A stretch of DNA of 64,000 bases from Nocardiopsis sinuspersici (GTDB lineage Bacteria; Actinomycetota; Actinomycetes; Streptosporangiales; Streptosporangiaceae). The position numbers and the translations under genes are program-made. The stretch is from contig VWVT01000002.1 in the NCBI GenBank assembly GCA_008638415.1, forward strand, positions 434,001 through 498,000, in the 5' to 3' direction. Positions 56,299 through 64,000 of this stretch are shown piece by piece. Each line of letters starts with the position of its first letter. Within the stretch, counting starts at the first letter, position 1. Under the pieces are notes generated by a model that saw nothing but the letters and a program-made list of their open reading frames with translations, searched no databases and was not told the DNA's origin.

Positions 56299-57420
56299 GT
56301 GCGCATCGGCGTACCCCGTGAGATCAAGAACCACGAGTACCGGGTGGCCATCACTCCTGCGGGGGTCCACGAACTGGTCAGCCGGGGCCACGAGGTGGTC
56401 GTCGAACGCGACGCGGGCCTCGGATCCTCCATCCCCGACTCCGAGTACGCGGCGGCGGGTGCCCGCATCCTGGAGACCGCCGACGAGGTGTGGGCCGCGG
56501 GCGACCTCATCCTGAAGGTCAAGGAGCCGATCGCGGCGGAGTACCACCGCATGCGCGAGGGGCAGACCCTCTTCACCTACCTGCACCTGGCCGCGTCGCG
56601 CGAGTGCACCGACGCGCTGCTGGAGCGGCGGGTGACCGGTATCGCCTACGAGACCGTGCAGCTTCCCGACGGCTCCCTGCCGCTGCTGGCCCCGATGTCG
56701 GAGGTCGCGGGCCGCCTGGCCACGCAGGTGGGGTCGGTGACCCTTCAGCGTCCCAGCGGCGGGCGCGGCGTCCTGATGGGCGGGGTGCCGGGTGTGCGCC
56801 CGGCGCGGGTGACCGTGGTCGGCGCGGGCGTGTCCGGCCTGAACGCGACGCAGGTCGCGGTGGGCATGGGCGCCGACGTGACCGTGCTGGACCTGAACGT
56901 GAACAAGCTGCGGCACGTGGACTCGATCTACCGGGGCCGCGTCAAGACCGTGGTGTCCAACGCGTTCGAGCTGGAGCAGTCGCTGCTGGAGTCCGACCTG
57001 GTGATCGGCGCGGTGCTGGTGCCGGGGGCCAAGGCGCCCAAGCTGGTGTCGAACGAGCTGGTGTCGCGGATGCGCCCGGGCGCGGTGCTGGTGGACATCG
57101 CCATCGACCAGGGCGGCTGCTTCGAGGACTCGCGTCCCACCACGCACGCCGACCCCACGTTCCAGGTGCACGACACCGTGTTCTACTGCGTGGCGAACAT
57201 GCCGGGGGCGGTGCCCAACACCTCCACCCACGCGCTGACCAAGGACACCCTGCGCTACACGGTGGCGCTGGCGGAGAAGGGCTGGCGGCGGGCCCTGGCC
57301 GAGGACGAGGCGCTGGCCGGGGGCCTGAACACCTTCGACGGCGACGTGGTGTCGGCGCCGGTCGCCGAGGCGCACGGGCTCAAGCACCGTCCGCTGGACG
57401 AGGTGCTGGCCACGGGCTGA
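56299..57420 (+). CDS. ald: Alanine dehydrogenase
   Basis: 373 residues. [20 protein letters not shown] at the start, catalytic Lys in LILKVKEPI, His in FTYLHLAAS, and the NAD-binding loop [20 protein letters not shown]. It interconverts alanine with pyruvate and ammonia. The GTG at 56299 has AGGAGGAACC just upstream; a frame back to 56167 exists but lacks support. The leader (56092-56298) holds CATGCATG and AT-rich motifs but no gene. A very strong terminator follows. Confidence 0.96.
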   Translation: MRIGVPREIKNHEYRVAITPAGVHELVSRGHEVVVERDAGLGSSIPDSEYAAAGARILETADEVWAAGDLILKVKEPIAAEYHRMREGQTLFTYLHLAASRECTDALLERRVTGIAYETVQLPDGSLPLLAPMSEVAGRLATQVGSVTLQRPSGGRGVLMGGVPGVRPARVTVVGAGVSGLNATQVAVGMGADVTVLDLNVNKLRHVDSIYRGRVKTVVSNAFELEQSLLESDLVIGAVLVPGAKAPKLVSNELVSRMRPGAVLVDIAIDQGGCFEDSRPTTHADPTFQVHDTVFYCVANMPGAVPNTSTHALTKDTLRYTVALAEKGWRRALAEDEALAGGLNTFDGDVVSAPVAEAHGLKHRPLDEVLATG

Positions 57421-57442
57421 GAGACGGCGGGCTCTGCTTCGC

Positions 57443-57480
57443 GGGCCGTCCGCGGCGCCGGTCGGCGCCGCGGGCGGCCC
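57443..57480 (+). terminator. Strong terminator after ald
   Basis: A 17-bp stem (57443-57459 with 57464-57480, one U-G pair) over a GGTC loop, 22 bases after the ald stop. The left arm starts GGGCCGTCCGCGG. Confidence 0.85.
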
Positions 57481-57678
57481 CGTTCCGTGAGGGGCCGTCG
57501 GCCCGCGGCGAGGGCACGGGGCGGCCGGAGGGAGCCTCCACCTGGCCGGCCAGGTGGCGCGGACCGCACCGCGCGGGCTGGTCGTGCAGGTCGGCCGGGG
57601 GTACCGTCGAGAGGACAGCCCGTGTCCGGCCCGGTGGCCGGACGACCGGCGGGAGGACGAGCACCGAGGTGGGACAGC

Positions 57679-58836
57679 GTGGCACACACCGACTCGGCGA
57701 CCGCGACCCGGATCGTCGAACTCGAGCTGATCCGGCTGCGGCCCCAGTCGGGCGTACGGGGCACCGGAGCCGACGGCCCCGTCCTGGTCCGTGTGGCCGA
57801 CGGCGAGGGCGTCAGCGGCTGGGGAGAGCTTCCACGCGCCACCGGGCCCCAGTGGGAGGCCCTGGCCTCGGCCTTCGCCCCCGCCCTGCTGCGCCACTCC
57901 TGGAGACGGCCCACCGAGGCGGGTGAGGCGTGGGCGGACCTGCCCTGGGACCCGGCGGTGGCCGGCGCCCTGGACACCGCCTGCTGGGATCTGTGGAGCC
58001 GCCAGCGCGGCACTCCGCTCTCGCACGCCCTGGGCGGTGAGCGCACCGCGCTCACGGCGGGTGTGACCCTGCCCCGGCAGGTGACCGTGGAGTCGGTGGT
58101 CACCGAGGTCAACCGGCAGGTCGGGGCGGGATTCAGGCGGATCCGGCTGGAGGTCGAGCCGGGTTGGGACGCCGACGTGGTACGTGCGGTGCGGGGCAGC
58201 TTCCCGTTCCTGGTCCTACAGGCCGACGCGGGCGGACGGTACACCGAGTCCCCCGCCGACCTGGACGCACTGCGCGTCCTGGACGGACTCGGCCTGCTGG
58301 CGATCGAGGACCCCTTCGCCCCGGGTGACCTGGCCGCGCACGGCCGCCTGGCCTCGGAGCTGCGCACCCCGGTGGCTCTGGGCCGGTCGCTGGACTCGGT
58401 GGAGGACCTCGGCGAGGCGATCCGCGCCGAGGCCGGTGGAGCGGTGAACGTGGACCTGACCCGGCTGGGCGGCCTGACGTCCGCCCGCCGCGCGGTGGAC
58501 CGCGCGGTGGACGCGGGCTGGCAGGTCTGGTGCGGCTCCTCGGCGGTGACGGGGGTCGGGCGTGCGGCCGCGGTCGCGCTGGCGTCCCTGTCGGGGGCGA
58601 CCCTGCCGGTGGAGATGCCCGGCGCCGGAGGCCGCGGCCGCGACCTGGTGGTCCCGCCGGTACGCGCGCACGACGGGGTGGTGCCGGTCCCGTTGACGGA
58701 GAGCGGCCTGGGACACGGAGTGGACCGCACGGCGGTGGCCGGACGCACCGCGCAGACCCTGCTGGTGGACGCCGACGGCACGCGCGAGGCCCTCGCCGAA
58801 CGCGGCGGCGGAGCCCGCCGCGGCCGGGGCCGCTGA
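57679..58836 (+). CDS. Enolase-superfamily (MenC-like) protein lacking the catalytic lysines (probable pseudoenzyme)
   Basis: 385 residues. The fold matches o-succinylbenzoate synthase (GWGELPRATGPQWEAL, GALDTACWDLWSRQRGTPL, FRRIRLEVEPGWDADVVRAV). The KxK acid/base motif is RxE (Arg156, Glu158), the third metal ligand region DES is GRS (235-237), and the opposite Lys is Asp259 (NVDLTRLGGL). The first two ligands, Asp183 and Glu210, remain. So normal enolase-superfamily chemistry looks impossible. The frame is intact. GTG at 57679 with GAGGTGGGA upstream. It is separated from ald by a terminator. Confidence 0.82.
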   Translation: MAHTDSATATRIVELELIRLRPQSGVRGTGADGPVLVRVADGEGVSGWGELPRATGPQWEALASAFAPALLRHSWRRPTEAGEAWADLPWDPAVAGALDTACWDLWSRQRGTPLSHALGGERTALTAGVTLPRQVTVESVVTEVNRQVGAGFRRIRLEVEPGWDADVVRAVRGSFPFLVLQADAGGRYTESPADLDALRVLDGLGLLAIEDPFAPGDLAAHGRLASELRTPVALGRSLDSVEDLGEAIRAEAGGAVNVDLTRLGGLTSARRAVDRAVDAGWQVWCGSSAVTGVGRAAAVALASLSGATLPVEMPGAGGRGRDLVVPPVRAHDGVVPVPLTESGLGHGVDRTAVAGRTAQTLLVDADGTREALAERGGGARRGRGR

Positions 58837-58874
58837 TCCCGAGCCGCCTTCCGGGAGGGACTCCCCCTCCCCTT

Positions 58875-58890
58875 TAACCGAACAGCGTTA
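58875..58890 (+). promoter_or_regulatory. Candidate operator upstream of the MaoC-like gene
   Basis: TAACCGAACAGCGTTA has TAAC/GTTA arms around an 8-base centre, typical of TetR-type sites. It overlaps a possible promoter with -10 TAGAGT at 58893-58898, about 50 bases before the GTG at 58948. The regulator is unknown. Confidence 0.4.
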
Positions 58891-58947
58891 GGTAGAGTTG
58901 CGGCACCGTCCGGCTCCCGTTCCGGACCCGACGACTGTGGAGGCGCG

Positions 58948-59403
58948 GTGCGCGTATTCGCCGACATCAACGAGGTCATCGCATCCCAGGGCGAGCACCT
59001 GGGCTACACCGACTGGGTGACCATCGACCAGGAACGGATCTCCCTCTTCGCCGACGCGACCGAGGACCACCAGTGGATCCACATCGACCAGGAGAAGGCG
59101 GCGTCGGGTCCGTTCGGCGGCACCATCGCACACGGGTTCCTGACCCTGTCGATGCTGGCCCACTTCTCCCAGTCCTCCATCTCACTCACCGAGAAGCCCA
59201 GCATGTCCATCAACTACGGGCTCAACAAGGTGCGCTTCCTCCAGCCGGTCCCCTCCGGCGCGCGCATCCGTGACGGCATCGAGCTCAGCTCGGTACAGGA
59301 GTCCCCCAAGGGCTACCTGGTGACCACGACCCACACCGTGGAGATCGAGGGCCAGGAGCGCCCCGCCCTGGTCGCCGAGTCGCTCGGCCTCTGGGTGCCG
59401 TAG
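58948..59403 (+). CDS. MaoC-family (R)-specific enoyl-CoA hydratase-like protein
   Basis: 151 residues forming one hot-dog domain. The catalytic stretch is ATEDHQWIHIDQEKA followed by GPFGGTIAHGFLTLSML, close to the hydratase-2 motif. SSISLTEKPSMSINYGLNKV and the core VRFLQPVPSGARIR are typical of the NodN/MaoC branch. It probably hydrates trans-2-enoyl-CoA. GTG at 58948 with GTGGAGG upstream. No operon partner. Confidence 0.9.
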   Translation: MRVFADINEVIASQGEHLGYTDWVTIDQERISLFADATEDHQWIHIDQEKAASGPFGGTIAHGFLTLSMLAHFSQSSISLTEKPSMSINYGLNKVRFLQPVPSGARIRDGIELSSVQESPKGYLVTTTHTVEIEGQERPALVAESLGLWVP

Positions 59404-59449
59404 GCCCCTCCCCGCCGGCGGCACGGCCCCGGAGGGCTCTGGAGGCGGC

Positions 59450-59669
59450 GGAGGCGGGGACAGGTACCGCGGCCGAAGGCCGTCGTTCGGGGTTGGTGGC
59501 GGGCGACGGAGAGGCGGGCGCTGGAGCCGGAGGCTCTCCGTTGAGGGTGGTGGGAGGGTGACGGAGAGGCAGGGACCGGAGCCGAAGGCTCTCCGTTGAG
59601 GGTGGTGGGAGGGTGACGGAGAGGCAGGCGCTGGAGCCGAAGGCTCTCCGTTGAGGGTGACGGGCGGGC
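59450..59669. repeat. 55-bp tandem repeat, about four units
   Basis: Units start at 59505, 59560 and 59615 with GACGGAGAGGC and contain GGAGCCGAAGGCTCTCCGTT, with GAGCC/GGCTC able to form a small stem. A diverged unit occupies 59450-59504 and the last unit diverges near its end. The array fills most of the 330-base gap between the convergent MaoC-like and glycosyltransferase genes, which holds no gene. No spacers, so not CRISPR. Confidence 0.93.
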
Positions 59670-59733
59670 ACGAGCCCTCCCACCGCGGACACCGAGGGCT
59701 CCCGCCCCTGGGCCGCCCGGAGCAGGCACCGCC

Positions 59734-61428
59734 TCAGCGAACGATGCGGCGCAGCACGCGGCGGACCAGGTCCGGGGTGAACCAGCGCAGCTTGCGCTCG
59801 GCCCGCTCCGCACGGCGCCGCAGGCTCCTGGCCTCGTTCTCCGCGCGGCTCAGGCGCCGGCGCAGAAGGGCCGCCTCACCCCCGGCGGCTCCGGTCTCCT
59901 CCGCCGCGGCGGAGGGGACCGCGAAGATCCCCTCCCCGCCCGCCCAGTGGATACCGCAGACCTGCTCCACCAGCCGGTCGCGCTCCTCCTCCCCCGCGTC
60001 GGGGGAGAGGTGGCGGGCCCTGGCGTAGGCGGCGGTGCGCTCCATCCGCAGCACCCCTCCTCCCCGCGCGTCCCCGGGCGGAAGCGAGCGCAGCAGCCCC
60101 GCCCCCGTGCGCTCGGCCGCCCGCAGGAGCTCGTCGAGGGCTCCGGGCGCCAGCCGCGCCCCGGCGGGCACCCGCAGCAGGAAGGGCGTCCGCGGATCGT
60201 GCTCCGGCCCGGAGCCGGTGAACCGCACCCGGGGATCGCCGCGGAAGAGCTCCCGGACCAGCCGCAGGTCCAGGTGCTCCTCCTCCAGCAGGGGCCTGCG
60301 CCCCTCCTCCAGCGCGTCCCACGAGCCGACGAGCCACAGCCGGATGTCGGGGGTGATGCCCGACAGCAGCGCCGAGGCGGTGGCTTCCACGTCCTCCAGC
60401 GCGACACCGTCCACGTCCATCACCGCCTCCAGCGCCGGCACCTCCCACAACCGCCCCGGGCGCCGGGTGCGCAGGTGGAAGTAGGGCACGCGGTTGGCCA
60501 CGAACGGCATTCTGTAGCGGGTCCCCGCCTCGTGGCGGGTCTGCATCTGGGTGCGGCCCAGGTGCCAGCTGCTGGTGTCCAGGTCCGGGACGAAGACCGC
60601 CCCCTGCTGGGAGGCGCGGTAGCCGAACTCGCTGTCGCCTCCCAGGATGAGCTCGGTGTCCATCCCCCCGGCCCCGTCGAACAGCGTGCGGTGCAGTGAC
60701 CCGGTGGCGCCCACGAACACCTTGTACGCCTTGTGGTGGGCGGTGCGGAGCCGGTCCTGCCTGTCGATCGTCCGCTCCACCCAGTGCGGTTCGGCGCTCT
60801 CGCGGTCGAACAGGTCCGCCGCCCGGCCGGCGCGCACCTGTTCGGCCACGTACCCGGGGTTCATCGTCTCGGGGTCGAAGTCCACGAACATCTTGTGGCC
60901 CATGACCACCGCGTAGTCGACCAGGTGGTGCCAGCGCATCTGCGACTCCACGTGCTCGCGGTAGACCAGCATGTCCGCGTCCAGGCGCAGGACCACCTCT
61001 CCGGAGGAGTCCGCCACACCCGTGTTGACGGCGTGCCCGGAGCCCCAGCCCCCGGAGGCGGAGGTGATCAGCCGCGTGTTCTCCGGGCGCACCGGCGGCA
61101 GGGTGAGCGGCTCGGGCGAGCCGTCGTCCACCACGACCACCTCCGTCAGGTGCGCCGGGTAGCTCTGCGCGGACAGGGAGGCCAGCACCATCGCGAGCTT
61201 GTCGGGATGGCCGTGCGCGGGGATGACCACCGACACCGACAGCGTCGGCGTCCACTCCCCCAGCGGCGGCGGCTGGAGCACCGAGTAGTCGTTGCGCCAC
61301 AGCAGTGGCATGGGACGGCCGTCGGAGCCGTGGGGGCCGGTGCTCCGGATCTCCGTCACCGGGTCCGTCCGCCCTCGGCGCTGACCGGGTACCAGGCCCG
61401 ATCCGGAAGCGTGGTCTGAGGTGCTCAA
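59734..61428 (-). CDS. Family-2 glycosyltransferase with a C-terminal helical extension
   Basis: 564 residues. The GT-A domain (about 55-300) has VSVVIPAHGHPDKLAMVLAS, VVVVDDGSPEPL and the DxD-like VVLRLDADMLVY. A middle domain follows, then a basic coiled-coil tail (RRRLSRAENEARSLRRRAER) ending AERKLRWFTPDLVRRVLRRI. The start is probably TTG at 61428, overlapping the upstream gene stop by 4 bases (TTGA), with GGGAGGAC before it. No signal peptide; likely a cytoplasmic enzyme of surface glycan synthesis. Sugar unknown. Confidence 0.88.
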   Translation of the reverse strand: MSTSDHASGSGLVPGQRRGRTDPVTEIRSTGPHGSDGRPMPLLWRNDYSVLQPPPLGEWTPTLSVSVVIPAHGHPDKLAMVLASLSAQSYPAHLTEVVVVDDGSPEPLTLPPVRPENTRLITSASGGWGSGHAVNTGVADSSGEVVLRLDADMLVYREHVESQMRWHHLVDYAVVMGHKMFVDFDPETMNPGYVAEQVRAGRAADLFDRESAEPHWVERTIDRQDRLRTAHHKAYKVFVGATGSLHRTLFDGAGGMDTELILGGDSEFGYRASQQGAVFVPDLDTSSWHLGRTQMQTRHEAGTRYRMPFVANRVPYFHLRTRRPGRLWEVPALEAVMDVDGVALEDVEATASALLSGITPDIRLWLVGSWDALEEGRRPLLEEEHLDLRLVRELFRGDPRVRFTGSGPEHDPRTPFLLRVPAGARLAPGALDELLRAAERTGAGLLRSLPPGDARGGGVLRMERTAAYARARHLSPDAGEEERDRLVEQVCGIHWAGGEGIFAVPSAAAEETGAAGGEAALLRRRLSRAENEARSLRRRAERAERKLRWFTPDLVRRVLRRIVR

Positions 61429-63491
61429 CGGTGTCCTCCCGTGTACTCGGTCACTCCGCCGGGTCGTCCCAGGGGTTCGGGTACCCCCTCCATCAGGGCG
61501 CTGGGGCGCCAGCCGGACCACTGCTTGGTGCTCTTGCGCACGAAGTAGCCCGGGTCCTCGTTCCAGGTGTGGCCCTCGGCCACGCGGCGCAGCATGTAGC
61601 ACAGCCCGTGGGCGCGGTAGATGCGCCCGCCGACGCGCCGCACGGCCAGGAGGAGCTGGCTGTCGATCGCCCGGGGCAGGGGGCGGAAGCCGCCGACCTC
61701 CTCCAGCACCGAGCGGTCGGTGAGGATGGTCCCTCCCGCGACGTGGGGTGAGGGGAGTTCCGAGTGGTAGCTCCTCCACGCGGTCAGGTCCAGTTCCTGG
61801 AGGTAGACGTAGTCCGTGCTGCTGCCCACCAGGTCGGCCCCGGAGTAGGTGCGCGCCAGCATCAGGTCGGCCAGGTGTTCGGGGCCGTACCAGTCGTCGT
61901 CGTCCCACTTGGCGATGATCGGCCCCGAGGCGCGGTCGACGGCGTCGTTGAGCACGGCCCCGAACACCTGGTCCGCGGGGGCCTCGTGCACGATGACCCG
62001 CGCCCCCGTGGCGGTGAACTCGGCGACGGCCGAACTCACCTCGGGCAGGTCGGCGGAGAATCCGTGCAGGGTCAGCACCACCTCGAAGCGCACGTGGCGC
62101 TGACGGGCGATCTGGGCGAGCGCGAACCCCACCATCTCGGGGCGCCGGGTGCACATGACCACCGAGACCAGGGGGTCGGGCGGCAGCGGGACCCCGGCCC
62201 GCCGGGCCAGGGAGCGCCAGCGGGTGAGCTGGCCGTGGGTCCGCAGGGCGGCGCGGCGCAGCCGGATGCTGTGCTCCTCGCGCAGGAGCGGGTCGCGCAG
62301 CGCCTCCTCCCCCGCCGCGGTCAGCAGGTCGGCCAGGGGGTGGCCGAGGGCGCTCGCCCAGGCCGGGACGGGGCCGCTGACCGTCGGTACGCCCGCGGCC
62401 GCGAGGGAGGCGACCGCGCGCACCGCGGCCGCGGGTCCGCTGTGCCCGGACCAGTCCACCCGTACGCCGCGCAGGTAGCGGGCCCGGCCGATGTCCAGAT
62501 CGGTGACCGTCCCGTTCTCGGGGATCACGGCCAGGACCTTGTTCCCGTCGCGGATGACAGCGTGCTGGTCGTGGACCGTGAGGTCGCCCATGGGGCCGCC
62601 GGACTTGCGCGCGAAGCCGCAGGGGTTGATGACGCGTTCGTCGATGGGTGCGACCAGTTCCGCGGGGTCCGCCTCCCGCACACGCGGCGGGGCGCCCTCG
62701 CCGGGCCTCCACGTGTGGTGCCCGCTCCCGTGGTGCCCGTTCCCGGAGCGGGTCAGCCGCTCCCAGGACCCGGCGGCGGTGGTCTCCAGGTCCAGGCAGG
62801 GGACTGCCTCGTCCTCCCAGTCGGGCGGCGGGCCGCCGTCGTGGGTGCGTACGACCAGGTCGACGACCGGTGTGACCCGGCGCAGCGGGACGGGGCCGGT
62901 GGCGCTCACGCCCGAGGCCGAGGCGTCGCCGGAGCGCCACAGCGCGCCCTCGGGCCCGTGCAGCCCTCCCAGGGGAACGGGCCTGGGGCCGCGCCTGCGG
63001 CCGCCCGTCCCGTGCAGGACGGTCTCCAGGGCCGAGGCGGTGTCGGTACCGCCGGGGAAGAACAGCTCGCACACCCAGCCGCTCTTGCCCGTGCGGCGCA
63101 GCCGCAGCTCCTGGAGGCCGTGCCATTCGTTGATACCGGGAGGGGCGGGCAGCAGGGGTCCCTGGTGGCCCGGCATGTCGGCCACGACCGCGACCAGGTG
63201 TACGGCGGGCGGCAGGTGGACCGCGGTGGTGAGGGAGCGGCGAAGGTCGGTGAGGCTGGCCGCGACGACCGCCAGCAGCCCGACCTCCTCCGCCTCTCCC
63301 CGCCCGCCCACGCCCCTCACCCGGACCGGTTCGCCCATGGGGCGGGTGTCCAGGTCGACGATCCGGTCACGGACCCCGAGCCGGAGCCAGTCGAAGTAGA
63401 CGCAGCCCCGCCCCTGGAATCCGGTGTGGCACAGCACCGCGGGTTCGTTTCCGCGTGTGCGCAGGCCCTGGCGGAGTACGGAGGTGATCAT
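61425..63491 (-). CDS. Large glycosyltransferase, GT2 domain at the C-terminus
   Basis: 688 residues. The first 450 or so form an unassigned region (WHGLQELRLRRTGKSGWVCE, LVAPIDERVINPCGFARKSG). The GT2 domain is at about 460-660: LVSVVMCTRRPEMVGFALAQ, VLNDAVDRASGPIIAKWDDD (the DxD site, followed by DWYGPEHLADLM) and HVAGGTILTDRSVLEEVGGF. ATG at 63491 (MITSVLRQGL) with GAGGT upstream; the open frame to 63620 crosses a terminator hairpin and is not coding. Coupled to the next glycosyltransferase by a TTGA overlap. Confidence 0.85.
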   Translation of the reverse strand: MITSVLRQGLRTRGNEPAVLCHTGFQGRGCVYFDWLRLGVRDRIVDLDTRPMGEPVRVRGVGGRGEAEEVGLLAVVAASLTDLRRSLTTAVHLPPAVHLVAVVADMPGHQGPLLPAPPGINEWHGLQELRLRRTGKSGWVCELFFPGGTDTASALETVLHGTGGRRRGPRPVPLGGLHGPEGALWRSGDASASGVSATGPVPLRRVTPVVDLVVRTHDGGPPPDWEDEAVPCLDLETTAAGSWERLTRSGNGHHGSGHHTWRPGEGAPPRVREADPAELVAPIDERVINPCGFARKSGGPMGDLTVHDQHAVIRDGNKVLAVIPENGTVTDLDIGRARYLRGVRVDWSGHSGPAAAVRAVASLAAAGVPTVSGPVPAWASALGHPLADLLTAAGEEALRDPLLREEHSIRLRRAALRTHGQLTRWRSLARRAGVPLPPDPLVSVVMCTRRPEMVGFALAQIARQRHVRFEVVLTLHGFSADLPEVSSAVAEFTATGARVIVHEAPADQVFGAVLNDAVDRASGPIIAKWDDDDWYGPEHLADLMLARTYSGADLVGSSTDYVYLQELDLTAWRSYHSELPSPHVAGGTILTDRSVLEEVGGFRPLPRAIDSQLLLAVRRVGGRIYRAHGLCYMLRRVAEGHTWNEDPGYFVRKSTKQWSGWRPSALMEGVPEPLGRPGGVTEYTGGHR

Positions 63492-63588
63492 GGGGCGACC
63501 TCGGTGGTGTGGGAGGCGGAGTCGCGACCCGTGGGACGCGCACCAGTTCCGAGTGCCCAGAGTAGTCAAATAATCACTGACAGCACTT

Positions 63589-63632
63589 GGGCACGGCGGT
63601 GTGTCGTGGACAGCCGACACACCGCCGTGCCC
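63589..63632 (-). terminator. Strong terminator between glycosyltransferase genes
   Basis: A perfect 18-bp stem: 63589-63606 pairs with 63615-63632 over an 8-base loop; the left arm starts GGGCACGGCGG. It lies 32 bases after the stop of the gene at 63664. An AT-rich stretch (about 63560-63585) between it and the next start may hold a promoter. Confidence 0.85.
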
Positions 63633-63663
63633 CTCCCCCGCCCGGAAGGCCCTCAGGACCGGA

Positions 63664-64000
63664 TCAGCGGGCCAGCTTCCGCAGCACCCTGCGGGCCAGC
63701 CCGGGGGTGAACCAGCGCAGCTTGCGCTCGGCCCGCCTGGCCCGTGCCCGCATCCGCTCCACCTCGGCGAGCGCCTGGTCGAGCTTGCGCCGCAGCGCCT
63801 CGGGGCTCTCGGGCCCGGCCTGTCCCTCCTCCTCCGGGACCACGAAGTCCGTCCCGGGCATCCAGTGGGTGCCGTAGACCTCCTCCACGCCCCGGTCCAG
63901 CTCCTCGGCCGCGGCCTCCGGCCAGAAGCGGCGGGCCCTGGCGTAGGCGAAGACCCGCTCCAGGCGCAGGACGCCGTCGCCCCGGGTGGCCCCGGGCATG
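63664..64000 (-). CDS. Glycosyltransferase-like protein, C-terminal end (runs out of the window)
   Basis: The last 111 residues of a protein whose start lies beyond base 64000. The segments RLERVFAYARARRFWPEAAA, GTHWMPGTDFVVPEEEG and the ending AERKLRWFTPGLARRVLRKL closely parallel the C-terminus of the glycosyltransferase at 59734-61428 (RMERTAAYARARHLSPDAGE, AERKLRWFTPDLVRRVLRRI). It is therefore most likely a paralogous GT2 enzyme of the same cluster. Confidence 0.75.
   Translation of the reverse strand, partial: MPGATRGDGVLRLERVFAYARARRFWPEAAAEELDRGVEEVYGTHWMPGTDFVVPEEEGQAGPESPEALRRKLDQALAEVERMRARARRAERKLRWFTPGLARRVLRKLAR

Overview
The window is very GC-rich and densely coded. GTG and TTG starts are common, Shine-Dalgarno sequences are GGAGG-like, and same-strand genes often overlap by 4 bases. 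Gene content (recA-recX with DUF3046, clgR, cinA, pgsA, rimO, ftsK, rnj, dapA, an ergothioneine operon, SbcCD, MenA) points to a filamentous actinomycete. Nocardiopsis or another Nocardiopsaceae is my best guess, but that is inference from protein style, not a database match. No rRNA, tRNA or CRISPR array was recognised.

Layout. 1-810: C-terminal part of an S9 peptidase. 854-2944 (minus): recX, recA with an SOS box, and a DUF3046 gene. 3022-7557: Lhr-type helicase. 7.55-10.05 kb: a scarred accessory stretch with an inverted-repeat remnant, a hexapeptide acetyltransferase, a decayed IS982-like transposase, a GNAT enzyme and a membrane-anchored exported protein. 10.2-16.6 kb: a carbohydrate locus (ROK regulator, lipoprotein binding protein, two permeases, NagZ-like GH3 enzyme), probably for GlcNAc or chitobiose. 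16.86-17.3 kb: an Rrf2 regulator. 17.4-27.75 kb (minus): the conserved block dapA-rnj-ftsK-RodZ-like-rimO-pgsA-cinA-clgR. In many actinomycetes this block lies close to recA; here about 14.5 kb separates them.

28.1-36.3 kb: holin-like membrane protein, GNAT, menA, a methyltransferase, dapB, and the tightly coupled egtABCD operon for ergothioneine (no egtE in view). 36.5-38.8 kb: an arylamine N-acetyltransferase gene broken by a nonsense codon, a -1 frameshift and a TnpB-only insertion sequence. Removing positions 36740-38113 rejoins the NAT frame exactly. 38.9-44.9 kb: a five-gene dipeptide/oligopeptide-type ABC operon whose binding protein is anchored by a C-terminal membrane helix. 45.2-46.4 kb: a membrane metal-dependent hydrolase-like gene followed by a 137-bp tandem repeat array. 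46.5-52.0 kb: O-methyltransferase, sbcD-sbcC, and a small membrane protein. 52.3-54.5 kb: a CopD-CtaG fusion for copper/cytochrome oxidase assembly. 54.8-59.4 kb: alanine dehydrogenase flanked by two apparent pseudoenzymes (a cyclic amidohydrolase lacking most metal ligands and an enolase-superfamily protein lacking its catalytic lysines), then a MaoC-like hydratase. 59.45-59.67 kb: a 55-bp tandem repeat. 59.7-64.0 kb (minus): two family-2 glycosyltransferases and the end of a third, the edge of a surface-glycan cluster.

The most unusual items are the TnpB element with mappable ends inside a decaying NAT gene, the pseudoenzyme pair around ald, the two tandem repeat arrays, the His/Tyr/Gly-rich repeat linker in the RodZ-like protein, and the membrane-anchored peptide-binding protein.
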